DNA of 64,000 nt from Crenobacter luteus. Its GTDB lineage: Bacteria > Pseudomonadota > Gammaproteobacteria > Burkholderiales > Chromobacteriaceae. The position numbers were made by a program, and so were the translations under genes. Location of the stretch: the NCBI RefSeq assembly GCF_004345725.1, contig NZ_SLXG01000002.1, positions 1 through 64,000 of the forward strand, in the 5' to 3' direction. Shown piece after piece: positions 34,599 to 46,389 of the stretch. Position 1 is the first letter of the stretch; each line of letters starts with the position of its first letter. The notes beneath the pieces were generated by a model, which did not search any database, had not been told where the DNA came from, and was given only the letters and a program-made list of their open reading frames with translations.

Positions 34599-35075
34599 TC
34601 AGTGGCCGTGGTGGGCGGGGGAGGCCGGCTGGCCCTTGCCGTCGTCGACGGCGACCTCGACGTCGACCGCGCCGGCCCTGGCGAAGCGCAGCGTCAGCGG
34701 GAAGCGCTCGCCGGCCTTGAGCGGCGCCTTCAGCCGCATCAGCATCAGGTGGTAGCCGCCCGGCTCGAAGCGCACCGTCTTGCCGGGCTCGACCGTCACG
34801 CCGCCGTCGACGCGGCGCATCCGCATCACGCCGCCGTCGTGCTCGTGGCGGTGGATCTCGACGCGGCCGGCGCGCGGGCTGCTCGCGCCGACCAGCGTGT
34901 CGGCGCTGTCGCCGCGGTTGTCGAGCACCAGGTAGGCGGCGCCGCTGGGCGCGCCGGGTGCGGTGCTGCGGCTCCACGGGTGGTCGATGTGCAGGTCCTT
35001 GAGCGCGTAGTCGTGCGCGAGCGCGGCGACGGGCAGGATCAGGGCGAGGGCGGCGAGGGCGATACGGCGCGGCAT
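34599..35075 (-). CDS. periplasmic copper chaperone PCu(A)C
   Basis: A 158-residue periplasmic protein with a cleavable signal peptide (to about residue 20, ALAHDY). The copper site HxnMx21-23HxM is visible as EIHRHEHDGGVMRM and GGYHLMLM. PCu(A)C delivers Cu(I) to the CuA/CuB centres of haem-copper oxidases; the His-rich tail (PAHHGH) may add metal binding. No ScoI-type partner is adjacent. It is divergent from the AraC-type gene. Confidence 0.92.
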   Translation of the reverse strand: MPRRIALAALALILPVAALAHDYALKDLHIDHPWSRSTAPGAPSGAAYLVLDNRGDSADTLVGASSPRAGRVEIHRHEHDGGVMRMRRVDGGVTVEPGKTVRFEPGGYHLMLMRLKAPLKAGERFPLTLRFARAGAVDVEVAVDDGKGQPASPAHHGH

Positions 35076-35213
35076 GGGCAGGCTCCGGATGTAGAGGGTC
35101 GGATCACGAGCTTAGCATCGCGCCGCGCGCTTGGTGTGCGGCGTCTTGTCGCACCCCGGCTTGGCAGCGCGCCCGCGCGCGCCGACAATGGCGTGCCACC
35201 CTGCGCTTTGCCG

Positions 35214-36035
35214 ATGAACGATACCGAATACGCCCGCTTCTTCCGCGCCGACGACGTCGCGCCGCTCGAATGCCTCGACGCGCGCTACGTCGAGCACGCG
35301 TTCGCGCCGCACCTGCACGACGAGTACGTCGTCGCGGTGCTGACCGGCGGCGTCGAGACCTACCGCTACCGCGGCCAGCTGTGCCGCGCCGGCCCCGGCA
35401 CGATCGCGGTGATCAACCCGCAGGAGGTGCACACCGGCGAGGCCGGCGCGGCCGACGGCTGGGCCTACCGCGTGTTCTACCCGTCGCTCGACTTCGTCGC
35501 GCGCGTCGCCGGCGAGGTCGGCGGCCGCCCGGGGCCGCTGCCGGTGTTCGACGCCAGCGTGCTCGCCGACGCGGCGCTCGCCGCGCGCTTGGCGGCGCTG
35601 CACCGTTTGCTCGAGCGCGAGACCGACGCGCTGGTGCGCGAATCGGCCTTGCTCGACGGTTTTGCCGCGTTGATGCTGCGCCACATGCGCGTCGTCGCGG
35701 CGCCGGCGCCCGACCATCCGGCTGCGCTGGCGCGCGCGAAGGAAAGGTTGGCCGAGGCGCTCGACGAGAAGCTGACGCTGTCCGAACTCGCCGCCGAGGT
35801 CGCGCTGTCGCCCTTTCATCTGTCGCGGCTGTTCCGGCGCGCCTACGGCCTGCCGCCGGCCGCGTGGCGGACGCAGCTGCGCATCGCGCGCGCGCGCGGC
35901 CTGCTCGCGCAGGGCGTCGCGCCGGCCGAGGTCGCGCAGCGGCTCGGCTTTGCCGACCAGAGCCACCTGACGCGCGCCTTCGGCCGCGCGCTCGGCGTCA
36001 CGCCGGCCGCCTACCAGAAGGCGCTGCGCGGCTGA
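35214..36035 (+). CDS. AraC family transcriptional regulator next to azlCD
   Basis: A 273-residue regulator: N-terminal cupin-like ligand domain (HLHDEYVVAVLTGGVETYRYRG, NPQEVHTGEAG) and C-terminal double helix-turn-helix (LTLSELAAEVALSPFHLSRLFRRAYG and VAQRLGFADQSHLTRAFGRALGVTPAAY; only parts are needed to see the family). The cupin plus AzlCD neighbourhood is common, so it probably controls azlC-azlD from 110 bp upstream. The ATG at 35214 has no clear ribosome-binding site, so the start is less certain. Confidence 0.87.
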   Translation: MNDTEYARFFRADDVAPLECLDARYVEHAFAPHLHDEYVVAVLTGGVETYRYRGQLCRAGPGTIAVINPQEVHTGEAGAADGWAYRVFYPSLDFVARVAGEVGGRPGPLPVFDASVLADAALAARLAALHRLLERETDALVRESALLDGFAALMLRHMRVVAAPAPDHPAALARAKERLAEALDEKLTLSELAAEVALSPFHLSRLFRRAYGLPPAAWRTQLRIARARGLLAQGVAPAEVAQRLGFADQSHLTRAFGRALGVTPAAYQKALRG

Positions 36036-36144
36036 GGCGCGGCCGCCGCCGGTCGGCGTGCCGGGCCGCAAGATCGTTCAAGCCGCGCGCCGCGCGGGCC
36101 GCTAGGCTGGAGGGCGTGACGCTTTTCCCGAAGGTTCCTTGGCG

Positions 36145-36849
36145 ATGAAACCCGCTTCCCCCTGGCTGGCCGGCGTGCGCGATACGGTGCCGATGCTGGT
36201 CGGCGCCGCGCCGTTCGGCGTGATTTTCGGCGCGCTGGCGGTCGGCGCCGGCCTGTCGCCGGTCGCGACGCTGGCGATGTCGGCCTGCGTGTTCGCCGGC
36301 TCGTCGCAGTTCGTCGCCGTATCGCTGATCGGCGCCGGCGCCGCGCTGCCGGTGATCTGGCTGACCACGCTGGTGGTCAACCTGCGCCACGCGCTCTACA
36401 GCGCGTCGCTGCTGCCGTACGCGCAAGGCTGGCCGCTGGCGGCGCGCCTGCCGCTGTCGTTCTGGCTGACCGACGAGAGCTACGCGGTGGTCGAGCACCG
36501 GCTGCGCACCGGCCTGGCCGACGGCGGCCTCGCCTACGCCTTCGGCTCCTCGCTGGCGATGTACCTGAACTGGCTGGCCTTCACCGCCGTCGGCGTGCTG
36601 CTCGGGCGCGAGGCGCCGGGGCTGGCCGACTGGGGGCTGGACTTCGCGATGCTGGCGACCTTCGCCGCCATCGTCGCGCCGCAGCTCAAACACCGGCCGT
36701 CACTGGCGGCGGCGGTCGCGGCCAGCGCGGTCGCCCTGCTCGGCCACGGCTGGCCGTACAAGCTCGGCCTGATGGCGGCGGCGGTCGCCGGCGTCGCCGC
36801 CGGGCTCGCGGCCGAGGCGGCGAGCGCGCGCAAGGAGGGCGCGGCATGA
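36145..36849 (+). CDS. azlC: AzlC family branched-chain amino acid exporter, large subunit
   Basis: A 234-residue membrane protein with five to six membrane helices. The family segment [34 protein letters not shown] and [15 protein letters not shown] identify AzlC, the large subunit of a two-component exporter of branched-chain amino acids or their analogues. ATG 36145 is preferred to a TTG two codons before. The azlD start overlaps its stop by 4 bp. Confidence 0.92.
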   Translation: MKPASPWLAGVRDTVPMLVGAAPFGVIFGALAVGAGLSPVATLAMSACVFAGSSQFVAVSLIGAGAALPVIWLTTLVVNLRHALYSASLLPYAQGWPLAARLPLSFWLTDESYAVVEHRLRTGLADGGLAYAFGSSLAMYLNWLAFTAVGVLLGREAPGLADWGLDFAMLATFAAIVAPQLKHRPSLAAAVAASAVALLGHGWPYKLGLMAAAVAGVAAGLAAEAASARKEGAA

Positions 36850-37166
36850 AGGATGCGCTGTGGCTGATCGCCGGCATGACGGCGGTGACCTTCCTGACGC
36901 GCGCCAGCTTCCTCGTGTTCGCGCGCACGCTGCGCTTTCCGCCGGCGGTACGCCGCGCGCTGCGCTACGTGCCGGTCGCGGTGCTGCCGGCGCTGGTGGT
37001 GCCGATGGCGCTGCTGCCGGGCGGGGCCTGGTCGCCGACGCCGGCCAACCCCTATCTGGTCGGCACCGTCGTCGCGGCGGCGGTGGCGATCAGGACGAAG
37101 AAGACGCTGCTGGCGATCGTGCTCAGCTTCGTGGTGTACCTCGTCTGGCGGCTGTTGTTCGCCTGA
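36846..37166 (+). CDS. azlD: AzlD family small exporter subunit
   Basis: A 106-residue membrane protein with about four helices, the small subunit paired with Azl[17 protein letters not shown] and the two proline-containing helices are family-typical. Coupled to azlC by ATGA. A strong repeat-pair terminator follows within 20 bp. Confidence 0.92.
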   Translation: MKDALWLIAGMTAVTFLTRASFLVFARTLRFPPAVRRALRYVPVAVLPALVVPMALLPGGAWSPTPANPYLVGTVVAAAVAIRTKKTLLAIVLSFVVYLVWRLLFA

Positions 37167-37183
37167 GCCTGCCGTCGCCATGA

Positions 37184-37224
37184 AAAAGCTCGGCCAACCT
37201 TCGACAAGGTTGGCCGAGCTTTTT
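37184..37224. terminator. bidirectional terminator from a TTGGCCGAG inverted pair
   Basis: AAAAAGCTCGGCCAACCTT pairs with AAGGTTGGCCGAGCTTTTT around a short CGAC loop; copies at 37189-37197 and 37210-37218. It separates azlD (+) from the convergent rodA (-), with A/T runs for both directions. Confidence 0.92.
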
Positions 37225-37239
37225 TCTGGGGCGGTGCCG

Positions 37240-38334
37240 TCAGCGCCGCTGGCTGGCGATGCTCATCAGCATGCCCATCGCGATCAGGATGGTCAGCGTC
37301 GCGGTGCCGCCGTAGGAGACCAGCGGCAGCGGTACGCCGACCACCGGCAGGATGCCGGCGACCATGCCCATGTTGACGAAGGCGTAGGTGAAGAAGGTCA
37401 GCGTCAGCGCGCCGGCCATCAGCCGGCCGTACAGCGTCGGCGCGCGCAGCGTGATCATCAGCCCGCGGCTGATCACCAGCAGATACAGCGCCAGCAGCAC
37501 GAGGTTGCCGATCAGGCCGAACTCCTCCGAGTAGACGGCGAAGATGAAGTCGGTGGTGCGCTCGGGGATATAGTCGAGGTGGGTCTGCGTGCCGTTCAGC
37601 CAGCCCTTGCCCCACGGCCCGCCCGAGCCGATCGCGATCATCGACTGGATGATGTGATAGCCGTCGCCGAGCGGGTCCTGCGTCGGGTCGAGCAGCGTCA
37701 GCACGCGGCGGCGCTGGTAGTCGTGCATCAGGTTCCACACCACCGGCAGGCTGGCGCCGAACAGCGCGAGGCCGCCGAAGATCACCTTCCACGACAGGCC
37801 GGCGAAGAACAGCACGAAGAAGCCGGACGCCATCACCAGCGTCGCCGAGCCGAGGTCGGGCTGCTTGAGGATCAGCGCGCCGGGCACGGCGATCAGCGCC
37901 GCGGCGACGATGTAGTGCCACCAGCGCAGCGACAGCTCGTTCTTCTGGAAGTACCAGGCCAGCATCATCGGCAGCGCGATCTTCATGATCTCGGACGGCT
38001 GGATGCGCGTCACGCCGACGTTCAGCCAGCGTGTCGAGCCGTTGACGGTGATGCCGAAGAAGTGGACGCCCAGCAGCAAGAGCACGCCGGCCGCGTAGAT
38101 CGGCGGCGCGAAGTGCATCAGCGTCTGCGGCCGCAGGTAGGCCAGCCCCCACATCACGACCAGGCCGATCGCGGTGTAGACGAATTTGTCGTCGAGCCGG
38201 TAGAACGACTGGTTCGACGCCGAGTACAGCACCACCAGGCTGAGCGCGTAGATGATGGCGAGGAACAGCATCAGCGGGCCGTCGAGCGGCGTCTTGACGA
38301 AGCTCCACAGCCGCTTAAGGGGATGGGGTTGCAT
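37240..38334 (-). CDS. rodA: rod shape-determining peptidoglycan glycosyltransferase RodA
   Basis: A 364-residue SEDS-family membrane glycosyltransferase that polymerises lipid II during cell elongation with PBP2. About ten membrane helices; conserved KQPDLGSATL with the catalytic Asp of the SEDS family, DFIFAVYSEEFGL and GVPLPLVSYGGT. It is the last gene of mreB-mreC-mreD-mrdA-rodA, overlapping mrdA by 20 bp, and ends at the repeat-pair terminator. Confidence 0.95.
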   Translation of the reverse strand: MQPHPLKRLWSFVKTPLDGPLMLFLAIIYALSLVVLYSASNQSFYRLDDKFVYTAIGLVVMWGLAYLRPQTLMHFAPPIYAAGVLLLLGVHFFGITVNGSTRWLNVGVTRIQPSEIMKIALPMMLAWYFQKNELSLRWWHYIVAAALIAVPGALILKQPDLGSATLVMASGFFVLFFAGLSWKVIFGGLALFGASLPVVWNLMHDYQRRRVLTLLDPTQDPLGDGYHIIQSMIAIGSGGPWGKGWLNGTQTHLDYIPERTTDFIFAVYSEEFGLIGNLVLLALYLLVISRGLMITLRAPTLYGRLMAGALTLTFFTYAFVNMGMVAGILPVVGVPLPLVSYGGTATLTILIAMGMLMSIASQRR

Positions 38335-40309
38335 CGCTGCCCTCCTGTTCGGCGGCGGCGCGCTCGGCCTGGGCCTGCGACGCCTCGCTGGCGCTGACGG
38401 TCGCCGTCCGTATCGTCCTGAGCTGGCCGGCGAGGTCGGCCGGCACCTTGCCGGTCAGGTGATAGTCGAACAGCGCGCGGGTGATCGGCGCGGCGGCGGC
38501 GGCGCCGAAGCCGGCGTTCTCGACGATCACCGCGACGGCGATCACCGGTTTCTCCACCGGCGCGAAGGCGACGAACCACGAGTGGTCGCGGTGGCGCTCG
38601 GCCAGCGCGGCGGCGTTGTACTTGGCGCCCTGGCGGATCTGCACCACCTGCGCGGTGCCGGTCTTGCCGGCCATCGTGTACGGCAGGTTCTGGCCGACGC
38701 GCCACGCGGTGCCGCCCGGCTTGAGCACGCCTTCCATCGAGCGCTTCACGTAGGCGAAGTTGTCGTCGCGAAAAGGCAGGCGGCGCACCGGGTCGGGCTC
38801 GATCAGGCGCGCCTTGCCGCTTCTGGCGTCGACGACCTCGCGCACCAAGTGCGGCTTGAACACCACGCCGTTGTTGGCGAGGATGGCGGTGGCGTTGGCC
38901 ATCTGCAGCGGCGTGTAGGCGTTGTAGCCCTGGCCGATGCCGATGCTGACCACGTCGGCCGGGTACCAGCGGCGCACATTTTCCGGATACTTGGCGAAGC
39001 GGCGCGCCTTCCACTCCTTGGACGGCAGCACGCCGATGGCCTCGCCGTCGAGGTCGATGCCGGTCTTGCGGCCGAGGCCGAACTGCGCGAGGTAGGGGTG
39101 GATGCGGTCTATGCCCATCTCCCAGGCGAGCTTGTAGAAAAAGGTGTCGCTGGAAACCACCACCGCGCGCGCGAGGTTGGCCGAGCCGTTGCCGGACGGT
39201 TTCGAGTCGCGGAAGCGGTGGCTGGAGCCGGGCAGCGTGAAGAAGCCGGGCGCCGGGCGCACCTCGGTCTGGCTGATCGCGCCGGCCTCGAGCGCCGCCA
39301 TCGCCATGAAGGGCTTGAAGGTCGAGCCCGGCGGGTAGACGCCGCGCAGCGCGCGGTTGACCAGCGGCGTTTCCCAGTCCTCGTTCAGCGCCTTCCAGGT
39401 CGCGCTGTCGATGCCGTCGATGAACAGCGACGGGTCGAAGCCGGGTTTGGAGACGAAGGCGAGCACGCCGCCGTCGCGCGGGTCGATCGCGACCAGCGCG
39501 CCGCGGCGCTGGCCGAACAGCTTGTCGGCCAGCTCCTGCAGCCGGATGTCGAGCGCGAGCCGGAGATTGTTGCCGTGCACCGGCGGCGTGCGGCGCAAGG
39601 AGCGCACCGCGCGCCCGCCGGCGTCGGTCTCGACCTCCTCGAAGCCCGCCGTGCCGTGCAGGTCGTCCTCGTAGACCTTCTCGAGGCCGAGCTTGCCGAT
39701 GTAGTCGGCGCCGCGGTAGTTGGACGACTTGCCCTCCTCGGCCAGCCGCTCCTTGTCCTTCTGGTTGATGCGGCCGATGTAGCCGACCACGTGGCTGGTC
39801 ATCTCGCGGAACGGGTAGTCGCGGAACAGCCGCGCCTTGACCTCGATGCCGGGAAAGCGCCAGGCGTGGGCGGCGACGCGCGCCGCCTCCTCGTCGCTGA
39901 GCTTCATCTTCAGCGGCACCGGCTCGAAGTCCTTGCTCTCGGCGAGGAATTTCTTGAAGCGTCGCAGGTCGCGCGGCGTCAGCTCGACCAGTTGCGACAG
40001 CGCCGCGACCGTCTGGTCGAGGTTGCCGGTCTTGGACGGCGTGACCTCGAGCGTGTACGCCGAGTAGTTCTGCGCCAGCACCACGCCGTTGCGGTCGAGG
40101 ATCAGGCCGCGGTTGGGCAGGATGGGCACCAGCGTGATGCGGTTGTTTTGCGCCAGCGTCGAGAAATGCTCGTGCTGGATGACCTGCAGCCACACGAAAC
40201 GCGCCGCGAGCACGAGGAACATCAGGATCATGAAGACGTAGGCGACGACCAGCCGCAATTGCAGCTGGCTCTCCTCGGCCTGGGCGTTCTTGAAGCGGGT
40301 GGGGCGCAT
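38315..40309 (-). CDS. mrdA: penicillin-binding protein 2, elongasome transpeptidase
   Basis: A 664-residue class B PBP: one N-terminal membrane helix (about 20-42), a dimerisation/pedestal region (NRGLILDRNGVVLAQN) and the transpeptidase domain with nucleophile S329 in GSTFKPF, SSD in VVSSDTFFYK and KTGTAQV. It cross-links peptidoglycan for side-wall growth and works with RodA and MreC. One repeat copy (39177) is read as SAN. It lies between mreD and rodA in the elongasome operon. Confidence 0.95.
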   Translation of the reverse strand: MRPTRFKNAQAEESQLQLRLVVAYVFMILMFLVLAARFVWLQVIQHEHFSTLAQNNRITLVPILPNRGLILDRNGVVLAQNYSAYTLEVTPSKTGNLDQTVAALSQLVELTPRDLRRFKKFLAESKDFEPVPLKMKLSDEEAARVAAHAWRFPGIEVKARLFRDYPFREMTSHVVGYIGRINQKDKERLAEEGKSSNYRGADYIGKLGLEKVYEDDLHGTAGFEEVETDAGGRAVRSLRRTPPVHGNNLRLALDIRLQELADKLFGQRRGALVAIDPRDGGVLAFVSKPGFDPSLFIDGIDSATWKALNEDWETPLVNRALRGVYPPGSTFKPFMAMAALEAGAISQTEVRPAPGFFTLPGSSHRFRDSKPSGNGSANLARAVVVSSDTFFYKLAWEMGIDRIHPYLAQFGLGRKTGIDLDGEAIGVLPSKEWKARRFAKYPENVRRWYPADVVSIGIGQGYNAYTPLQMANATAILANNGVVFKPHLVREVVDARSGKARLIEPDPVRRLPFRDDNFAYVKRSMEGVLKPGGTAWRVGQNLPYTMAGKTGTAQVVQIRQGAKYNAAALAERHRDHSWFVAFAPVEKPVIAVAVIVENAGFGAAAAAPITRALFDYHLTGKVPADLAGQLRTIRTATVSASEASQAQAERAAAEQEGSDATPSP

Positions 40310-40318
40310 GGCGAAGCC

Positions 40319-40819
40319 TTACAGCAGCGAGTGGCGTCGGTACGGCAGCACGAGCAGCTTGGTCAGCAGCGGCCACAGCAGCGCGCCGATCAAGGGCGGC
40401 AGGAAGTAGCCCCAGCCGACGAAGGCGGCGCCGGTGACCATGCGGACCATGACCATGATCGCCTGGTTGGCCAGCAGCAGGCCGAGCACCGCGAGCGCCT
40501 GCTGGCCGAGGTTGAACATCACCAGCTGGCGCTGGCGCGACAGCGCCAGATAGGCCGTGACCGAATAGGCGAGCGCGTGCTGGCCGAACAGGCCGGCGGT
40601 GGCGACGTCGGCGATCAGGCCGAGCGCGAACGCGGTGCCGACGTTGACGCGGCTGGGCAGGTTGATCACCCAGTAGAGGATCAACAGGCCGACGAAGTCC
40701 GGCAGCCAGCGCATCGAGTCTTGCGGCAGCGGCACCAGCTCGACCAGGATCGCCAGCGCGAAGGTGAAATAGATGAAGCGGCGCTTGACCGGCTTCAGGA
40801 GTTCCTGGGGTCGATCCAT
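40319..40819 (-). CDS. mreD: rod shape-determining protein MreD
   Basis: A 166-residue membrane protein with about five to six helices, linking MreC to the elongation complex. DSMRWLPDFVGLLILYWVIN and VGTAFALGLIADVATAGLFGQHALAYS (in part) are typical of MreD. It starts 4 bp after mreC. Confidence 0.92.
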   Translation of the reverse strand: MDRPQELLKPVKRRFIYFTFALAILVELVPLPQDSMRWLPDFVGLLILYWVINLPSRVNVGTAFALGLIADVATAGLFGQHALAYSVTAYLALSRQRQLVMFNLGQQALAVLGLLLANQAIMVMVRMVTGAAFVGWGYFLPPLIGALLWPLLTKLLVLPYRRHSLL

Positions 40820-40823
40820 GTCT

Positions 40824-41684
40824 TTACGGTTGCGGTTGCGTGACCGGCGGACGATTCGCGCCGGTCTCGAGCGCCAGCACGAAGCGCTGGCGGTAGACGC
40901 CGTCGACCGGCAGGCTGGACGCGCTCAGGAAGGCCGCGCCGGCGCGCCGCTCGACGTGGGTGACGCGCGACACCGGCAGCCCGGCCGGGTAGACGCCGTC
41001 GATGCCCGAGGTGACGAGGGTGTCGCCGGCCTTCAGGTCGGCGTGCACCGGCAGATAGCGCAGCTCGACGCCGCCGCCGTAGCCGTACAGGATCGCGCGT
41101 ACGCCGGTGCGTTCGACCATCACCGGCACCATCTGGCCCTTGTTGATCACCAGCGTCACCTCGGCGGTCAGCGGTTGCACGCGGGTGACCTGGCCGATCA
41201 GCCCGCTGTCGCCGACCACCGGCTGCCCCTCGACCAGGCCGGCGTTCTGGCCCTTGTCGATGATCAGCTTGTACGAAAACGGGTCGCGGCCGGTGTACAG
41301 CACCTCGGCCAGCACGCTCTTTTCGGCGCGCTGGCTGCGTAAGGCGTGCATCGCCTTCAGCTCGGCCAGCTCGTTCTTCACGGTGGTCAGCTCGGCCAGC
41401 TTGGCGGACAGTTGCAGCTCGCGCGTCTTGAGCGCGGCGTTTTCCTGCTTTAGACGCGCCTGGTCGACGAAGAATTCACTCGCGTGCTGCGCGGCCGAGA
41501 TCGGCGCGTTGACCAGCCACTGCAAGGGGTAGAGCGCGACCGACAGCGCCTCGCGCGCCGGGCCCATCAGGCCGAGGCGGGCGTCGCCGACCAGGAGCGC
41601 GACCGAGGCCGCGACCGCGAGCGTCAGGCGCAGGCCGGGGCGCGGCCCGTGGCTGATGAAACTGGGCGTATTGGAGAAGTTCAT
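40824..41684 (-). CDS. mreC: rod shape-determining protein MreC
   Basis: A 286-residue bitopic membrane protein: N-terminal membrane helix (about 18-40), coiled coil (about 65-110, LKQENAALKTRELQLSAKLA) and two beta-barrel domains in the periplasm with RDPFSYKLIIDKGQNAGL, GVEGxxVV-like LVEGQPVVGDSGLIGQV and DTLVTSGIDGVYPAGLP. It activates PBP2-RodA through direct binding. It follows mreB by 43 bp. Confidence 0.94.
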   Translation of the reverse strand: MNFSNTPSFISHGPRPGLRLTLAVAASVALLVGDARLGLMGPAREALSVALYPLQWLVNAPISAAQHASEFFVDQARLKQENAALKTRELQLSAKLAELTTVKNELAELKAMHALRSQRAEKSVLAEVLYTGRDPFSYKLIIDKGQNAGLVEGQPVVGDSGLIGQVTRVQPLTAEVTLVINKGQMVPVMVERTGVRAILYGYGGGVELRYLPVHADLKAGDTLVTSGIDGVYPAGLPVSRVTHVERRAGAAFLSASSLPVDGVYRQRFVLALETGANRPPVTQPQP

Positions 41685-41727
41685 ACACGAAGACGCCGCC
41701 CGGTCGGGCGGCGCGAGCGTTCAGCGG

Positions 41728-43287
<1,560 letters not shown>

Positions 43288-43289
43288 TC

Positions 43290-44747
43290 ATGAACAGCAC
43301 GAACCACACCCTGACCTCGCTGGCGAGCCTGCTCGCCGCCGGCGAGGCGTCGGCCGTCGAACTGGCCACCGACTACCTCGCGCGCATAGCCGCGCTCAAC
43401 CCGTCGCTCAACGCCTACGTCAGCGTCGACGCGGCCAAAACCTTGGCCGAGGCCGCCGCGGCCGACGCGGCGCGCGCCGCCGGCGCCGCCGGCTTCCTGA
43501 CAGGCGTGCCCTTGGCGTACAAGGACATCTTCTGCCAGCAAGGCTGGAAGACCAGCTGCGGCTCGAAGATGCTCGACAACTTCGTCGCCCCGTACGACGC
43601 GCACGTGGTCGAAAAGTGCCGCGCCGCCGGCCTGGTGTCGCTCGGCCGCACCAATATGGACGAGTTCGCGATGGGCTCGTCGAACGAGAACAGCTTCTAC
43701 GGCGCGGTGAAGAACCCGTGGGACCTGGCCGCGATCCCGGGCGGCAGCTCGGGCGGCTCGGCCGCCGCGGTCGCCGCGCGCCTCGCGCCGGCCGCGCTGG
43801 GTACCGACACCGGCGGCTCGATCCGCCAGCCGGCCAGCCACTGCGGCATCACCGGCATCAAGCCGACCTACGGCGTGGTGTCGCGCTTCGGCATGGTCGC
43901 CTACGCGAGCTCGCTGGATCAGGGCGGCCCGATGGCGCAGACCGCCGAGGACTGCGCGCAGCTGATGAACGTGATCGCCGGCTTCGACGAGCGCGACTCG
44001 ACCAGCCTCGAGCGCGCCGCCGAGGACTACACCCGCGAGCTCGGCCAACCCCTGGGCGGCCTGAAGGTCGGCCTGCCGCGCGAGTACTTCGCCGACGGCC
44101 TGTCGGGCGACGTCGCCTCGGTGATCGAGAACGCGGTCAATGAGCTCAAGAAGCTGGGCGCCGAGGTGGTCGAGGTCAGCCTGCCGAATACCGAGCTCTC
44201 CATCCCGGCCTACTACGTGATCGCGCCGGCCGAGGCGAGCTCGAACCTGTCCCGCTACGACGGCGTGCGCTACGGCCACCGCGCCGCCGAGTACGGCGAC
44301 CTGACCGAGATGTACGAGAAGACGCGCGCCGAGGGCTTCGGCAGCGAGGTCAAGCGCCGCATCCTGGTCGGCACCTACGTGCTCAGCCACGGCTACTACG
44401 ACGCCTACTACCTGAAGGCGCAGAAGATCCGCCGCCTGATCGCCGGCGACTTCCAGCGCGCCTTCGGCGATTGCGACGTGATCCTCGGCCCGGTGGCGCC
44501 GACCGCGGCGTTCAACCTCGGCGAGAAGTCGGGCGACCCGGTCCAGATGTACCTGTCGGACGTCTACACGCTGTCGGTCAACCTCGCCGGCCTGCCGGCG
44601 ATGAGCGTGCCGGCCGGCTTCGCCGCCAACGGCCGCCCGGTCGGCCTGCAGATCATCGGCAACTATTTCAGCGAAGCGAAGATGCTCAACGTCGCGCACC
44701 AGTTCCAGCTGGCGACCGACTGGCACACCCGCGCGCCGGCGCTCTGA
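43290..44747 (+). CDS. gatA: glutamyl/aspartyl-tRNA amidotransferase subunit A
   Basis: A 485-residue amidase-signature enzyme that releases ammonia from glutamine for the amidotransferase. The Ser-cisSer-Lys triad is in place: Lys in [19 protein letters not shown] and [16 protein letters not shown] 43290 gives the normal family N-terminus ([19 protein letters not shown]); an ATG at 43230 overlapping the gatC stop would add 20 unrelated residues. Repeat copies at 43443 and 44040. Confidence 0.96.
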   Translation: MNSTNHTLTSLASLLAAGEASAVELATDYLARIAALNPSLNAYVSVDAAKTLAEAAAADAARAAGAAGFLTGVPLAYKDIFCQQGWKTSCGSKMLDNFVAPYDAHVVEKCRAAGLVSLGRTNMDEFAMGSSNENSFYGAVKNPWDLAAIPGGSSGGSAAAVAARLAPAALGTDTGGSIRQPASHCGITGIKPTYGVVSRFGMVAYASSLDQGGPMAQTAEDCAQLMNVIAGFDERDSTSLERAAEDYTRELGQPLGGLKVGLPREYFADGLSGDVASVIENAVNELKKLGAEVVEVSLPNTELSIPAYYVIAPAEASSNLSRYDGVRYGHRAAEYGDLTEMYEKTRAEGFGSEVKRRILVGTYVLSHGYYDAYYLKAQKIRRLIAGDFQRAFGDCDVILGPVAPTAAFNLGEKSGDPVQMYLSDVYTLSVNLAGLPAMSVPAGFAANGRPVGLQIIGNYFSEAKMLNVAHQFQLATDWHTRAPAL

Positions 44748-44827
44748 GCCGGGCGCACGCTCATCGACAGTCACCAGCTTGGCCGAGGCCCGGCCAAGCG
44801 CGAATGCATGAAAAGGATTTTCCGACG

Positions 44828-46255
44828 ATGAAATGGGAAGTCGTGATCGGTCTGGAAGTGCACGTGCAACTTTCAACTAAATCGAAAATCTTCTCCGGCG
44901 CCAGCACCGCCTTCGGCGCGGCGCCGAACACGCAGACCGCCGTGGTCGACATCGCCTTGCCCGGCGCGCTGCCGGTGATGAACCGCGCGGCGGTCGACAA
45001 GGCGGTGCGCCTCGGTCTCGCGCTGGACGCGACCGTCAACCGCAAGTCGATCTTCGCGCGCAAGAATTACTTCTACCCTGACCTGCCTAAGGGCTACCAG
45101 ATCAGCCAGTTCGAGCTGCCGATCGTCGAGCACGGCAAGCTCTCGATCCAGGTCGGCGACGCCGAGAAGGTGATCCGCGTCACCCGCGCCCACCTCGAGG
45201 AAGACGCCGGCAAGAGCCTGCACGAGGACTTCCACGGCGCCACCGGCATCGACCTGAACCGCGCCGGCACGCCGCTCCTGGAGGTCGTTTCCGAGCCCGA
45301 CATGCGCAGCCCGGAAGAGGCGGTCGCCTACGCCCGCGCGCTCTACACGCTGGTGACCTGGCTGGGCATCTGCGACGGCAACATGCAGGAAGGCAGCTTC
45401 CGCGTCGACGCCAACGTGTCGGTTCGTCCCGAGGGCCAGACCGAGTTCGGCACCCGCCGCGAGATCAAGAACCTCAACTCCTTCCGCTTCCTGCAGCAGG
45501 CGATCGAGGCCGAGATCCAGTGGCAGATCGAGACGCTCGAGGACGGCGGCCGCGTGCAGCAGGCTACCGTGCTGTTCGACCCTGACCGGGGCGAAACGCG
45601 CGCGATGCGCAGCAAGGAAGACGCGCACGACTACCGCTACTTCCCCGACCCGGATCTGTTGCCGCTGGTGGTGTCCGAGGCGCTGATCGAGTCGATCAAG
45701 GCCGACATGCCCGAGCTGCCGGGTCAGATGAAGGCGCGCTTTATCGCCGACTACGGCCTGTCCGCCTACGACGCGAGCTTGCTCACCGCCGGCCGCGCGA
45801 TCGCCGCCTACTTCGAGGCGGTCGCGAAGGCGACCGGCCAGGGCAAGCTCGCCGCCAACTGGGTCAACGGCGAACTGGCCGCGCGGCTGAACCGCGACGG
45901 CCTCGACATCGCCGCCTGCCCGATCTCGGCCGAGCGTCTGGCCGGCCTGGTCGCGCGCATCGCCGACAATACGCTGTCGAGCAAGCTGGCCAAGCAGGTG
46001 TTCGACGCGCTGTGGGAGTCCGAGCTGTCGGCCGACGCGATCATCGAGCGCGACGGCCTCAAGCAGGTGTCGGACGTCGGCGCGATCGAGAAGATGGTCG
46101 AGGAGGCGATCGCCGCCAACCCGAAGGCGGTCGAAGAGTTCCGCGCCGGCAAGGAAAAGGCGCTCAACGCGCTGGCCGGGCAGGTGATGAAGGCGTCCAG
46201 GGGCAAGGCCAACCCGGCCCAGGTGCAGGAGATCCTGCGCGCCAAGCTCGCGTAA
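44828..46255 (+). CDS. gatB: glutamyl/aspartyl-tRNA amidotransferase subunit B
   Basis: A 475-residue kinase-like subunit that activates the tRNA-bound Glu or Asp with ATP and transfers ammonia. [54 protein letters not shown] (in part), [11 protein letters not shown] and the C-terminal YqeY-like helical tail are conserved. ATG 44828 fits the family start; an ATG at 44804 is possible. The 80-bp gap before it holds one repeat copy (44779). Confidence 0.96.
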   Translation: MKWEVVIGLEVHVQLSTKSKIFSGASTAFGAAPNTQTAVVDIALPGALPVMNRAAVDKAVRLGLALDATVNRKSIFARKNYFYPDLPKGYQISQFELPIVEHGKLSIQVGDAEKVIRVTRAHLEEDAGKSLHEDFHGATGIDLNRAGTPLLEVVSEPDMRSPEEAVAYARALYTLVTWLGICDGNMQEGSFRVDANVSVRPEGQTEFGTRREIKNLNSFRFLQQAIEAEIQWQIETLEDGGRVQQATVLFDPDRGETRAMRSKEDAHDYRYFPDPDLLPLVVSEALIESIKADMPELPGQMKARFIADYGLSAYDASLLTAGRAIAAYFEAVAKATGQGKLAANWVNGELAARLNRDGLDIAACPISAERLAGLVARIADNTLSSKLAKQVFDALWESELSADAIIERDGLKQVSDVGAIEKMVEEAIAANPKAVEEFRAGKEKALNALAGQVMKASRGKANPAQVQEILRAKLA

Positions 46256-46273
46256 TTACATCTGCATGAAAAT

Positions 46274-46308
46274 GGGGCGGCACCTTCGGGTGCCGCCCCG
46301 TGTTTTTT
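46274..46308 (+). terminator. intrinsic terminator of gatCAB
   Basis: GGGGCGGCACC pairs with GGTGCCGCCCC around a stable TTCG tetraloop, followed by GTGTTTTTT. It isolates gatCAB from the dcw cluster. Confidence 0.95.
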
Positions 46309-46360
46309 GCGCGTTCAGGCCGTGAATCGCTGTGCATTGTGCGGTTGTGGTGCGGGTTTC

Positions 46361-46389
46361 TTGACATTGTACTTTTAATGGCTTGGTTA
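46361..46389 (+). promoter_or_regulatory. possible upstream promoter in the AT-rich gatB-mraZ gap
   Basis: A perfect -35 TTGACA at 46361 with only weak -10 candidates (TGGTTA or TTGGTT) 16-17 bp downstream. The 276-bp gap 46309-46584 is clearly AT-richer than the coding DNA and holds no gene. Confidence 0.3.
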
